This document shows positions 49,601 through 63,250 of a stretch of DNA of 64,000 bases, piece after piece (the stretch's first letter is position 1; every line of letters starts with the position of its first letter). Location of the stretch: positions 2,115,501-2,179,500 of the forward strand of contig JAJFZO010000658.1 of NCBI GenBank assembly GCA_021397835.1, read 5' to 3'. The stretch is from Moringa oleifera. Its lineage: Eukaryota; Streptophyta; Magnoliopsida; Brassicales; Moringaceae. Below the pieces are notes generated by a model. It made no database searches, was not told where the DNA came from, and saw nothing but the letters and a program-made list of their open reading frames with translations. The position numbers were made by a program, and so were the translations under genes.

Positions 49601-51337
49601 CCAGATCTGTTGTCCTCATTAACAGTGCTGGCAATGTTATTCCTGGCTATTCTTCTCTGCTGATTTCTCAAGTAAGTCCCATGCAAATCTTGAGATTTTT
49701 TTTTTCTTCCCTCTCAGATCTGCCAGTTATTTTGTTGATCGAAATGTCAATTTGGTCCATGTGGCGTTGTCTGGTAATCATCCATTGCTACATGTGTCTC
49801 AGCTAGATATTGTGTTAGTGAAGTGTCTTCTGCTTACATGTCTGCATGTCTGCATATATGTCTGTGGTAACATTTATTCTTACTATTATCTACTCGGTAA
49901 AATGGATGCAAGTAGAAAGTTCTCCATCATGTTTACTTGTTGCAACTCTCTGGTGATCATCAACATCAAGAATCCCTCAGAGTCCAGAGTTTAAGCGGAT
50001 CACTAGATACTTTATGCCATAGTACCTTTCTGACCTGGAAAGGATCCCAAGGAATAAGACATGGTACTTTATTTGTCATGCTTGAATTAGTTTCTATCCA
50101 GCTGGATGGGTAAGATATTCAGACTTATTATCTTTGTAGATGGCACAAGAGAGACCTGGAAGTAGTACTTGATGGTGCTAACTACATTTATTGAAGGAAT
50201 ATGTGACAAGAAAATTATAGGATGTGCATAATTAGCCCCATTCATTTGTCAAAATTACCTACAAAGCTTGAGGAAATCATAATTGTTGCTGATCTTCTGC
50301 TTCAAATATGAATGAGTAGGACTGTAAACCTCTGCCCTCTTCTACTATTTTGAGCATGCTTACATCAGCACGTTATATTTGTTACAATAGATGGCTTATG
50401 CTGCATTCTGATTTTGATCCCTAGAATTCATCTTATCTTACTGATTTAGAGCTATTTCAGGAGAGGCAAAGTTCAGGGGTTACGTGGCTGGGCGCTAGAC
50501 TCCTTCTCTACTACTTGAGGTTGAATCTCAAGAACATATTAAAGAGTTGCTATCCAACTGTAAGTGTTCTTCATTCTGGCTGCTTCTTTCTTGCATCGCT
50601 TTCTCTTGATGATGTTCGACTCTACTGCCATTTGTGTTGCAGAGAACTGAACGAGCTGATGATTGGCTTATTCATGAAATGCTAAGAGCAGTATCCTCTT
50701 CACTAATTGAAGTTAATGTGTGTGTGCATATGGGTTTAGTAATTAGTTTTAGGACTGAAGAATACGTCTATTTTGTCACAACATCAACTTAACCACTATT
50801 GAAGTCCCATGATCCTGGTGCTGTAGTGGTCCTGGAAAGCATTTTCAGCTTTGATCTCTCGGTTCCTCTTAACTATCTCTTGGAAGGACTCAAGGAAAAG
50901 GTTCTTATTATCCAGGTTAGACTTCAAGATGCCTCGAGGTCATAATGACCTCTCTTTATCAGTCTCTTTCTCTCTCTGGCTGGTGGCATTAGAATCCATC
51001 ATTGTTCTTGCTTGTTCCTGAAGTATCCACACTAACTGGTCTGTCTCCTGTATCAGGGAATGAAAGATCCTATCTCAGATTCCAAGTCAAAATTAGCCAT
51101 GTTGAGGGAGCATTGTGCTGGGTTGGTAATTAGGGAATTGAATGCAGGTAATGATATTTCTCGCTCTCAAGGTGTCAATGCCTTTTACAAACTAACCTCT
51201 TCACCGTCAATTATGTTATTGTTACCGATGTTACAGGTCACTGCCCCCATGATGAGATACCTGAAGATGTGAATTCCGTCATTGGTGAATGGATAGTGAC
51301 TGTTGAAAGTAAACTACCAGCTGGGAGCTTATTGTAA
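46632..51337 (+). CDS. Photolyase N-domain fused to alpha/beta hydrolase, probably plastid
   Basis: Fourteen exons (46632-46866, 47223-47356, 47496-47645, 47735-47846, 47975-48278, 48505-48718, 48884-48973, 49127-49382, 49559-49671, 50461-50559, 50643-50690, 50805-50915, 51057-51147, 51237-51337) join in phase to 685 aa. A transit-like N-terminus is followed by a photolyase/cryptochrome alpha-beta domain (residues about 40-200: LWFKHDLRVDDHPGL, FAEEEVEY, WRTPFY). The FAD-binding helical half of photolyases is absent. The C-terminal half is an alpha/beta hydrolase: LLVHGFGA oxyanion region, nucleophile elbow GNSVGGYF, acid in GMKDPISD, histidine in AGHCPHDE. It resembles a plant-specific fusion known in Arabidopsis (I recall At4g25290) whose function is unknown. 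DNA repair is unlikely without the FAD domain. Confidence 0.88.
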
Positions 51338-52075
51338 TATATTCTCTTGTTGCCCTGTCCTGGATGTAAGCAAAAAATTCCTTGGCTTACTAAATAACCC
51401 TTCCTTTAAACTGGATCCAAAATATCTCCACCAGCAAGTGACTAGCACTTTTATTTTTTAAGAAAAAATAAAATTAATTTACATGTTTGAGAAAATGACT
51501 AGAACCTCATTTCCATGTAGAGATCATATATACAAGTTTCCTGTCAATCCAGTTAGCTACTCAGTGACAAATTTTGCTGGCAACTAACAGCTGTCAGTTA
51601 CTAAGATTTCTTATATTATCAATAGTGAAATCTGAATGCTCAAACGGGCTATGCAGAGTTCTGAATTTCATAACATGGCATGTACAAGCTTTTCTCAACT
51701 TCAAAAGCCAAATAGTTTACTTTAAAAAATTGGTAATGTTCTCAGGGGGAGAAATGTTGCTCTGACTTCTCATTCCCAATCATTTTCCAAACAGATCAAA
51801 TTCAGGAGTGGGTCTCATTCACAATTCCTGACCCCACTTTGCCAAACTAAAATAAAGTGGGGGTGTCAGTCAGATGGACAATACTTCAGCCTGCAGTCAA
51901 TGTAGGCTGCAGCTGCATCATCATCTGTGCAAATTCTGCACAGGCATATTAGCTTCTAACCAGTGCTTAACACTACCTCAAGAAACAGCTAAAATAACAT
52001 GGTGCCCTACAGCCATGTGTGGTCACTTGATACAGAAAAAAGGGGAAAAAAAAGTGCATTTCCTTTATTTCCTGT
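51338..52075. other. Spacer between convergent genes
   Basis: It should hold the 3'UTRs of the photolyase-hydrolase gene (+) and the peptidase gene (-). No independent gene is recognised. Confidence 0.5.
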
Positions 52076-55000
52076 TTAGCTCAACAGTTCCAAGGGGCAA
52101 TGTTCTCGTTTATACTCCGCCAACTTCACTTCATCAAGAAGACATTTTGTGTCCGGAACTATTCCCTCATTGCAATACTTTATAATTCCTTCCCCAACTA
52201 GATTGTTCAACATCTCAGCTGGGTCTTTGGCTCCTCCATGTTGTAAGAATTTTGTTCTAAGAGCAGTACCAGTGGCTAATGATAGTGGATCCTCCTGGCA
52301 TAGCTTTTGCCATATGGTTGCAGCAAAGCATTTGGCATACAAGTAGCTATAATAACCTACACATTTTTAAAAGATCATCTCATCAGAAATAAGGTTAGCC
52401 AACATTCCAATTCAGTATAATAAGATAAGAACTCAAATTAACTCCCAAAAACTCAAGTATATGCTAACCTTAAGAAAACTTATCAAACAACTGCAAGATA
52501 AAATGTCTTAGATGATCGAGGATGGCCCCTGGCCCATGTTTTCATATGAAAAAAGGAAGAGAATTTTCCTTGAGAAAAGTAAGTACATGATTTTAAGCAT
52601 ACCAGCACCATAATTGATAAGGTGACTAAATCGGATATGCCAATGAGTTCCCTCCACATGCTTCCAGCTGGTATGTTTCCTTTTCAAATCTGCAACAATG
52701 GAACTTGTGTCTCTGGGAGTGGCTGGTTGTTTGCCAAAAAGTGTTTGGTCAATCAAAGCGTAAAAGATCTGATGATCACCGAGCAACAGACACTGGTCAA
52801 TACAGCTTTCCATCTTCATATATGAAAAGCAAATACTTAGATGGATCATTGGCTGATGCTAACCTGATGCTGCAATTCAGTGGCTGCAAACATGTCTCTG
52901 GCACCGTGCATTGATTTTACCAAATTCTCAGGTATAGGTTCACCAGTTGAGTAGTGCCTAGCAAATTTCCTCAACACTTGGTAATCCCAAGCATAATACC
53001 TGAAGCACCACATGAACGTTACTGACTGCATCATTATCATATAGATGCATGCATGAGAATACAATATATCATAGATCTTCAGAGGCTAAGGACATTTCAG
53101 TACACAAGGAAGGAAAAGAAAAATACGGAGGTTCCAATATGGCACTCACTCAAATAGGTTTGAAGGCATCTCAGCTACGTCAAGCACCACCCTAGTGCCT
53201 GAAAAATGTTGGTAATCCTACAAGAATACTGTACGTCAAAATTGGGAAAGAAAAAAAGAAAATAACAAGTGTCTTTGCTTGCTCACTGGCAAGATATTGG
53301 TCAAATACCGTTCTTGAGAGCAAAGAATGAAGAGCATGTCCAAACTCGTGAAACAACGTTTCCACTTCAGAATGATTAAGCTTCACAGTTGAACCATGTG
53401 AATCTGAGAAATTGCAAACAAGTGCCACAACCTGGAATATGGCCAGAAAACAATAGATTTAAACCATGAACCACCCAAGAGAAAAAAATAAGAACATAAT
53501 GAGTCTGAAGTCATCCCATGAGAAAATGTCTTATGAAAACATCATTTCCATCATAATTGGTCATACATTACAATTTGCAATGTTCAACTCAAGTTCACGG
53601 GATAAATTTTATACATTTAGACCATAACCGGGTCAATCTTGCAGGAAATTAACATTTCTGCAGGACATACTTGGTACTCAGAAAACAGTTTCAAATCATA
53701 AGATTTGTTTTAGTCCTAAAGTAATTTCCAACAGAAGAAACTAAAACATACTAAAAAGTTGACTGACAGTCATACGACTTGTTAACATACAGGAAGTTGG
53801 TACTCAGTATCAGAAATCCGGCGCCCTCCTTTAATTGCAAAATTAGCACAACCTGGATACTTGCCCTTCCTTGAGTACAGATCAAGGTACAGATATCCCA
53901 AATCACCCTGAAAGATAAGTATACTGCTTTAATTCAAGGATGGAACATCGAGAAATAACAGAAAACAAAGTCAATTTACAAATGGTTGACATGCACAAAA
54001 GTAAACCATCAATGATGCAGCCACTTGAGAAATTTTGGAGAAGGCTGTATGACTTTTCATACATCACCAAAAGAGTAGGTAATCTCCATGTCAAAGTAAA
54101 CAAAAACTGGTATATATCTAATTACCCTGTGAGACTGTTAAGAAGTGGAAACCAAAATTAGACTGATACGGCAAGAGGCAACCATTTGACTTCCAAAATG
54201 CTTAAAATGCCCTGCCGAGTTGACAAAGAATCTATCTTGTGCAGTGGAATTAGTCATGCAAACGAGTTTACCAATCTCAATGTGGTTTTACAATGTCTGC
54301 TTTCTTTCACATCAAATGAATACCTCTTCAGGGTGATGAAGAGACATTTTAAGCACATCTGGGTGCCACGATTCTCCTGGAGCCATGGGAACATTATGAA
54401 ATGTCGCACCAAACAATGACTCCACCAGCATCTTCAAGCCCTCAATACATTGATGCAACGGAAAATATGATGCTACAACCTGCCCAGGAAAACTCAAGAG
54501 AAAAGAAGGTAAAACAGAATATTCACATCTGAAAACATGAACAAAATATTCCAACGAACAAAAGAAACATTAATCCCCAACATAATTGTGAAGAAACTGG
54601 AACTTAAAAGAAATAAGCACAAGAGCAACCAGAAAAAACTCTGCCTGTTATGGATGAGATAAAATAAAACGAGGTGCATAACTTACTGAAGAGTCCAAAT
54701 TGTAAGCAGAAGACTTCATTGCTGCTGTGTAATAAGTCTCATCCCATGGCTCTAAATCTGCAAATCTCTGACCACAATTTTCTCTTTTGAAATCTCTGAT
54801 TGCCATAAATTCCTACACAGAAAATAGTTGCTCACTAAACTATGGTAACTGCAACATGTTCTACATACTCATACCTTACAAGAATAAGTCCAGTGGACAT
54901 AATACCTCATCAGCCTTTACTTTGACCATCTTGCTCATCTCTAGCAAAAACGATGTAACAACATCTGGTGATGAAGCCAGGTTCGGCTTCACTACGAATT

Positions 55001-58000
55001 CAGCATAAGATTTATAACCTATTATCTGCAATTCTCAAGAGAAACAGATTAATTGGCTAGTCTCTCTCTTTTTTTTTTTTTTTTGAGCAAAAACAAGAAA
55101 AGATATATTATTTATTGAGCACCAAGGGGGTGCCACCCTTTACAGATGTATTAAGTATTAAGAAGTCAGTGACTATACGAAGTCAGTTAGATCCTCCTCA
55201 TTTACAAAACAATCACCCAAGAGTCACTTAATATCCTACTGGTGTTTCTAAGTTGTCAAAAGCCCTCCTATTCCTCTGACAACATATACACCAAAAGATT
55301 AGTTGAGGAATCATCTTCATCAATCTCCTCTTCTCTCAGCTGAATCCCTGCCCAGTTCAGGCCAGTACCTCTGAACCTACTGAACCTGTACACACCCATG
55401 ACAGCCCAAATGCCCTCGGTACTGAATCCCATAACTGGGCAGCTCACTTGCAGCCTAGCAAAAGATGGTAGATTGACTCTTCCTGTTCTTTTACACAAGT
55501 AGCATCGGTTTACCATTATCTTTCCCCGCTTCCTCAGGTTGTCTATGGTCAAGATTTTTCCTTGCACAGCCTCCCAAGAAAAGAAAGCAACCTTGGGAGG
55601 AACCTTAGCTCTCCAGATAAGCTTCCAAGGAAACTGCACCCCTTCCATATCCCTGCTTAATCCTTCAAAGTATGATCTGACAGAGAACCTACTATTTTCC
55701 CCACTACCCTGTTTCCAAACCACTTTATCCTCAATATTACTCCCAATTCTGGTAACTTGGATCCTGGCATGAATTACTTAGATCTGACTAATCTCCTACT
55801 CTTGAGCATTTTGCCGCAGCTGTACAAACCAAGAGCCTCCCATAACCTCACCCAGCCTACATTCACTTATCCAACCTCTTTTTCACATGCTAGACCAAAA
55901 ACTGCAGGAAATGTCTCTCTTAAGAGTGTATCCCCATATCACCTATCATACCAAAATTTAATCTTGTCTCCCCTACCAACCTTGAATCCAATCCAGTCCT
56001 TGAATCCCTCCCACCCTTTTCTAATGGTCTTCCATACAGCCAAAACATGTGTTCCTCTTCCACATTTGGTCATCCATCCCCCTTCCAGCCCCCCACACTT
56101 ACTCCTCACCACCCTCCTCCATAAACCTCCAGTTACTCAACAAGGCCTTAATAAAGTAAATAAGGCCCTTGATCCCAAGCCCTCCTCTATCAATTGATTG
56201 CGTGACCACTTTCCACCTCACAAGGTGATATTTATAGCAATCCCCTACACTACCCCATAAAAATTTCCTTTGAATTGCCTCCAATTTGTTGGCTACGGCC
56301 TTTAGTATTGGAAAAAGAAACATAAAGTAGATGGGCAAATTAGAGTGTACTCTTGATGCCTGAAATTAACTAAAAAATTAGTAAGATGCCCTTCCAATCG
56401 ACTATCTGTTCCTCATCTACACTACAAAAATAATGGTATCGTCCACAAATAAAAGATGTGCCACCCTCATGACAGTCTCATGTCTACCAGTTTTGAAACT
56501 CTCACCGTCCACAGCTCCATAACCAAAATAAATAGCAATGGAGAAAGTGAGTCCCCTTGCCTTAACCTCCTAATTAAATTAAAGAAGTTCAATGGATTCA
56601 CTAATACCGCAAATGATACTGTGGATATACACCAGAAGATCCAACTACTTCATTTGTCGCCACAGCCCACTCTTTTTTTAGCCTACACATCAAGAAGTTC
56701 CAGGATACATAGTTGTAGGCTTTTTCCATATCTAATTTACACACAATTTCTTTTTTTTTTTTTTTCAGATTTCATTTCGCTGTCCAGAATTTCATTTGCA
56801 ATTAGTGCAACATCTAGTATTTACCTACCCTTCACAAATGCATTTTGACTCATACCAAGTACTTGCTCCACCACACACCTAAATCTCCTTGCTAACACCT
56901 TGAAAATCAGCTTATATACGCATCTAATCAAGCTAATGGGTCTCTAGTCACTTATATTTACAGCACCTCTTTTCTTGGGCACCAACACCACAAAAGGAGA
57001 ATAAAGTGATTTCACAAACTTCCCATTTCTATGAAACTCCACTAACATTCTCATGATGTCTTCTTTCAAAAGCTCCCAATTTGCCTTCATGAAAGCTAGG
57101 GAGAATTCCCCAGGTCCCAGGAGCCCTGTCCTCATCACACCCTACAAAGAATTCCACACCTCTTCTTCTCGATCCTCTCTCTCAACTCATCATCAATTTC
57201 CATGCCATCCCTCTGTCTCTTGATACAGATTTTTGTAATAGTTAATGACCCCTCCTTTAATTCTTTTTCATCTGTACACCCTCCAAACATAGCTTGCTGA
57301 TATAGTTACACCTCCTATGAGCATTGGCTGTTCGATGAAAAAATGTAGTGTCCTTGTCACCTGCCTTCAGCCACAAGGCCTTCAATTTTTGCCTCCAAGA
57401 TATCCCTTCCAGCTTCAACATGCGCACCAGCTCACTATTCATTTCCATCATCCTTTTCTGAATCTCCCTAATACTCCCCCCTCACATAATAATGATGTCT
57501 ACCTCCTATAAGTCTTTCCACAAATTTGCTTTCCACTGACCCAGGCTCCCAAACTGCTCCCTACTCCATATTCTGATTTCTGCCTTAACTGGCTTGTTAT
57601 TAGAAGAGTTCCCAAACAAATTATGAAAAAAGTAAAATTTCATGCAAATTGAATATCACCTATAAACCAATTTTTTACAAACTTAACCACACAACATAAG
57701 ATATTTAACAAAACTAGATGTTTTAACCTTTCCCACGTCAGAAATGAATAAATATCGTTTCAGTCAAGTGCCTGAAACCTGAACATGACATCTTCCATGG
57801 ACTCAAAATCCATATCGGACACTGATTAGCGAATATAACAAGCCAACAGATCCCTCCCTCCCTCCCTCTCATGGGTGCTCTCTTCCTATAAAAGAAGTTA
57901 GTATTGTGGTTTAAAAAATAGAATAATGAATTCCCCTAGAAATATTAGAGTTAAGGTGGTAAAATGTGATGCCTTTGGTTTAGAAGTTGCAATAAACACA

Positions 58001-60380
58001 TCTCATACAAAAATATAATGACGTGTTATCATTATGTAACCTGAGCTAGCTCATGACGGGCGGCTATAAGCTTATCAAGAACTTCAAGGTTTGCAAGTGG
58101 AACAGAGTTTCCGTGCAAATATGCCATTTTCCTAACCTGAACACAAATAGAAATTGAAACCATGAGCCTAGATTATGAGCAATTTAAATCATAATGCCTA
58201 AGAAAATTACACCTCGAGGAACAATAAAATTCACAAATACTATCAAGTCACTGGCCAAATATCTTATTTAGAAAAATTAATTAAAAAAAAAAACAACCAC
58301 AAGAATGGTTACTTATCACTCACCAATCCTACTGGCCAACCACATTTCAACCTTGTCAGATAAACTTACGAAGTGTCCAACACAACACAAAATAATAAAA
58401 TATTTGCATACAATAAATCACTCCTTCCATAAGTATGTGTGTGTGTGTGTGTGTATAATTTTTTTGCTGAAGAAAAAAAAAAATACCTCCTCATCTGATG
58501 TCCATTGCAGAACAGAGGAAAGTGTTCGTGGCTCCATTGTTATTCGAAATCCCTTCTCTTTCATGTTATTCCATGATCTTACTGACTGCCTAGACTGCCC
58601 AGAAGAGAATCGGTGAATGGGCTTAAGGAGATGATGTATTTGTTTCGGCACGCGTGATGCTGGGAATATATCAACATGACCTGGGTCGACTATAATATTT
58701 TCACTAAACCTGGCCAAGCGTTCGTATGAGCTAAACTACAACCAATTATCCAACTATATGAACATAGTTTATTAATTATAGCAAATACTTACTCGTGGCA
58801 CAGCTGAAAATTTTCTATGTTTAGCTGATTCACTTTATCTAATTTCTCTGCAAAGTAAATTAGGGTGCTTAGCTTTTGAAAGAGACAGCTGCTCATGACA
58901 GAGCCTAAAACCAACAATGATATGTGCCACACCAGGACAGAGATGAATTCCACCCCTTTCAAAGTCGATGCCAAGGTGATGAGCAGCCCTGTGAGCTTCC
59001 TTGGTAAGCAAATGACCATCTTGCTCTGCTTGTTTCACCGCATCATAGAGTGTATGGTTTGTATTAAGATACTGCATGTCAGCAAGGAATACATTGAGGT
59101 GTTTACAGGAAAAAACTCATTCATTTACCAACTCGTGTATAGACAAGCATAGAACCAACAATAAGGATAGTTTTTCAGACAACCATAGAAATCTCCAATG
59201 CTTGATTAACTAGGCATGTCGCACAATCTGCTCTACATAAGATGAAGCTCATGCCAGAGCATCTTCTCATGATAAACTCTACACTTAATGTATAATGTTT
59301 TAGTTTATCTTCGTCGTTGGACTTCAATGGTTCAAATTGAAACATGTTGTTTAATAGGATGTATGCGTATATACATGTATGATCAATATGCTCTTGTCAC
59401 GTGTGTGAATAGAATTCAGGAAATGAATGAAATATCCAACCCATTCATAGAAGTGAATCAGAGGTCACCTCACATGTAGATATTCATTAATTCTCATTGA
59501 TGCCTTGTGAGCCTCCTCAACAAATTCCCTGGTAAAGAGAACATTGAAAACTATTAGGAATTAAATGTTGCACCAATTGAAAAAGTATTTTTCAAATTTA
59601 GAAAAGAACAACCTGTCAGGATGAGTTTGCCTGCAAAGTTCAGCAGAGTCAACAACAGAACAAACCTATCAAATCAGAAACTGTTATTAGTCCAAGCATT
59701 CTAAAACCGACAAGGAACGACCACAGAAAGGAAATGAAAGCCCGACAGCAAGGAACCTACTGTATCAGAGATCTCATCCATGGCTCGGATAATATCCTGT
59801 GATGGAGGCATAGCAGATATGTAATTCACCAGTTCCCCCGACCTAACAAGTAAAAGAGAAAGAAGTAATTTAAATTATAAAACAGCTCAACTAAGCAGCA
59901 GCATACACACTGTGCAAGAACTCAGTCAACAATGAAAAAGAAAATAAACATTCCAAAGCTTAAATTATAGGTTTTAACTCTTCCAAACAGAAGTGATAAA
60001 TAGCATATTTGTTGCTTCGAAGAAACAAACAAGCTAAAATTCACATAAACTGAACGTGCCCGTCGAAACAAAACCTGAAAAATCACGTTCACATTTTCAT
60101 TTTCTATGCTTTTCCCTGTGATTTTCTTGCAACCAACTAGAAGCAAACTCGAACATTATATATTCTATCCTCTTTACCTTTCGATAGCTTCTTCTACGAA
60201 GTGTTGAAATCCTTTTGCAGTCTTGAGATGGTCAAATCCGTAAAGACCAGTGGAGGCTCCATTTAGCTGAGCAACAGACCGGCTCCGGAAGTTTCGGGTC
60301 CTTGAAAGGCTTGATGCGCATGATAAGAGAACTTTCTTTGCACGAAGATTCGGTGCGAGTCTGCGGCTCAAGTTCCACAT
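52076..60380 (-). CDS. OCT1: Mitochondrial intermediate peptidase (M3 zinc metalloprotease)
   Basis: Seventeen exons on the minus strand join in phase to 732 aa: 60178-60380, 59761-59842, 59613-59665, 59474-59528, 58933-59071, 58793-58847, 58487-58709, 58041-58136, 54906-55025, 54687-54812, 54324-54479, 53791-53907, 53309-53431, 53150-53217, 52864-52999, 52603-52768, 52076-52356. The Arg/Ser-rich start MWNLSRRLAPNLRAKK suggests mitochondrial import. The zinc site HEFGHALHSLLS (HExxH) lies in exon 13, with conserved M3 surroundings (GDLGYLYLDLY, DVAEMPSNLFE, GAGYYSYLYAKCFA). The enzyme removes octapeptides from imported precursors after the first processing step. Intron 8 is about 3 kb because of a LINE insertion, but the splice sites are intact. 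In Arabidopsis the homologue is next to LPA2, as nearly here. Confidence 0.92.
55069..57650 (-). mobile_element. LINE (L1-type) relic in intron 8 of the peptidase gene
   Basis: On the minus strand, in ORF2 order: RIWSREQFGSLG (about 57590-57545), the WRQKLKALWLKAGDKDTTFFHR segment (57257-57451), the RT start with SLYSPFVVLVPKKRGA (56944-57138), the post-RT segment AVANKLEAIQRKFLWG (56099-56338), and a zinc-binding RT domain with APPKVAFFSW-like and KILTIDNLRKRGK motifs (55268-55723). Several stops and frameshifts interrupt it, and the endonuclease part is missing (5' truncation). It ends in a poly(A) tail, seen as poly(T) at 55069-55084. It lies in the same sense as the host gene. Confidence 0.88.
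58437..58455. repeat. (GT)n microsatellite in peptidase intron 7
   Basis: About nine TG units lie close to the 5' splice site of exon 7 (donor GTATTT at 58486), inside intron 7. Confidence 0.85.
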
Positions 60381-63018
60381 AGTTTCTGTTGCTGCCGTCG
60401 GGGTTGGCTGTTGCTGTAAAATCTGCTGCTAATAATTTATTCCTTTTTTGTTTCCGACGGGAAGGAGCCAAAGAGACGAACCTATTTTGAGACGTGATAA
60501 GATTGAACTAGTTGCCAAACAGGCGGCCCGCCAACTGAGATTAAATTTTTTATTAAAAAAAAAAAACTCAACTGAAGTTAGTCCTACCAAAAATTGGAAA
60601 CCTCCCCGTATAACTTGCCCTTTCTACCCAAAAGTAACTTCACACCCAATTTCATTTTTCGGAATATTATTTGTTACTGCTTCCAAAACATAAATAAATA
60701 CACAAAAACCTAGGTAAATGCGATGTTTTAATGTGGACATATTTGAAATTTGAATACTAAAAACAGCGAATCATTTTTCAGGCAGTCATATAAAAAATTT
60801 AATGATTTAATTTAAAAATATACTTAAAACATTATGATATTTATTTAAATAATAATTAAGAAATAGTAATTAGAATAGATAAAATTAAAATAAAAAATAA
60901 ATTCAAAATAGTTTTTTGTTTAATTTTTAAGAATCAAAATAAAAATCATTATTGTTTCTGTTCATATGTTATTTTAATGTAAAATAAAAATGAATTGATG
61001 TAAATTTATTTATATACTTTTCAAATAAAATTACATATTTTTAATTAAAAATAATTCTATATATTTTAATGACTTTATAGTTTTAAAAGAATATCAGTGA
61101 ATATTTTAAAATTTATATTTTTATAAAAATAAAAAATAAACTTATTATTTTTATTTAATAAATAATATTTTAAAAAAATAAATAATAAATTTATATTAGC
61201 CACAAAAATAAATTCTTAATTCACAACTATAAAATAAATTTTAAGTCACCAGGGAAGTTTGTGAGTGAAAAAAAACAATTTTTTATTTTTTATTATATAT
61301 TTTATTTATAAATTTAAAAATAAATAAATAGTAAAATAATAATTTTACTTGAAGAACTAGAGTGTCAATCCGATATGGGACGCTGGGTTATTATTTCCAT
61401 TCATTAATCTCACGTTTATGCAGCATTCGCTCAATTTCATTCTTATTTTACAATAAAAATAAAAAAAATATATATATATATATAACTTATTTCGATCTCT
61501 CATTTCCATTTCACAATTATAGTTAGTAAATATGTCATTAAAGTAACAAAATTATCTTTTAAAAAATTAATTTTATAATATTTTTTAACAATAATAAATT
61601 ATAATTATTTTATTTTATAAAACTTTTTATATTAATTTATTATTAACTTATCTTATGCGTAATCAGAAAAAATTTCAAACAAAAATAATACAATTTTTTT
61701 GTTATTTTTTAATTAAAATGTTTTAAGATTTATCATAAAAATCAACAACAAATTAAATACCGCATTAATTTGATGTTTCATTAAAAACATATGCATTATG
61801 TATAAATATAAAATTTTAATTAAAAGCATAGTTTAAATTATCTTATATTATATTGGGCAACAGTATAATCAAATTTTTTAGATCATAATTATAAAATCAC
61901 ATCAAAAAATTGATAAATTTTGAATTTAAAAAATATTTTTAAAATTGTTTAAAATAATTTTGTATGAAGCTACTTTAATTAGGTTAATGAAGCTTTGATC
62001 TTTTTTTAAAGCCCATCATCTTGAATTAATTCATTAAGCATTTTTTTTGATCACTTTGGCTTTTGTTTTTATAACTTATCAAAATGAACACATGCCATAG
62101 ATCTTCGGTGATGCTTTTTAATTTTTATCATAACTCAAAATATCTTTATAATAGTAAATTATTATTTTAAAATTAAAAACAATTGATAAAACTATTTAAA
62201 ATTTAAGTTTTTTATCTTTTCAATTAAATTTTGACTTTTAAAATGTCACAAAATAAATTTTTATTTATCAATTTAAATTATATTAAAAATTTTAAAAATT
62301 AAAAATATTTAAATTAGAAATATTTTAAAACATATTTTGACTTTAAATTTTTTAAAAATATAAAAAAAATTTAAAATAAAATTACAAAAAACTAAAATTT
62401 TTTAAATACTAAAAATGTTTATTAAATTATATTATCAAAATTTAAAAAATTCATGAAAATAACTTGTTAGCAAAAAATTATTTTAATTTTAAAAATAAAT
62501 AAAAATAATATTATTTTTAAATTATTTTTAATATTTAATTTGAATAAAATTAATAAGTCAATTTTATCAAAAAATATTTTAAAAATCAAAATTTAATTGA
62601 AAACCGGATATAAAACAACAAGATTTAAAACAATATTAAATTAAAATAATTTTAAAAATAAATTGTAATAATTAATATTTTAAAAAATAATATTTAAAAT
62701 ATAATAAAGATCAACAAAAATATTTATATAAATAAAGATAAAATCAAGCATCGCAATATTTGTGTAAATGATCTTTTATTTATTTATTTGTTTATGTTGA
62801 ACATGACCACAAAATCTAGTCCAAACGTCTTTGGATGCATCGGCATCCAAGGGGGCCGGGCTTCTAGTTTGTATTGCCAACGTACCAAACTAAAACTGAA
62901 AAGGATTTGCGGGAAGCACGTTTTATATCGAAGGACCTAGAAGGACTACAAATGTCCATTTACATGCATGGATAGTACGATAAATGAATAAATAAATCCT
63001 TACTATTAAAAAATCCCT
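60381..63018. other. AT-rich intergenic region
   Basis: The promoter of the peptidase gene is at its left end (about 60381-60560). 60700-62760 is extremely AT-rich with no coding signal. No gene or RNA is recognised. Confidence 0.55.
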
Positions 63019-63117
63019 CAAAAAGCTGAAGCCTTTCTTCGTGTCGTCCTTAAACGGCCCAGTTCCCGCGAAAACCTCACTCTCTTTACACCCTCCCTTG
63101 TCTCAAACTTCCACATT

Positions 63118-63152
<35 letters not shown>

Positions 63153-63250
63153 ATTTGTTGTTCTCTTGCATTCACGGCACCATAAACTCACAATGCGGAT
63201 GCCAATGCAAATGCCATGAAAGAGAACAAGTTCAGAATCATCATCCACCA
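63019..63250 (+). promoter_or_regulatory. 5'UTR of the IRE-type kinase with a (CT)n tract
   Basis: A pure (TC)n run covers 63121-63149, common in plant 5' leaders. An in-frame ATG at 63041 would add 70 residues encoding a low-complexity Leu/Ser stretch through the CT repeat. I prefer the ATG at 63251, where compositionally normal coding sequence begins. Confidence 0.6.

Noticed and set aside
50500..50560. tRNA-like stretch with a GGTTGAATCTC segment
   Set aside because: It lies inside exon 10 of the hydrolase gene and does not form the expected arms; the coding phase explains it.
55757..56197. 146-codon plus-strand ORF
   Set aside because: It is the antisense shadow of the LINE relic, whose minus strand carries recognisable RT-associated motifs.
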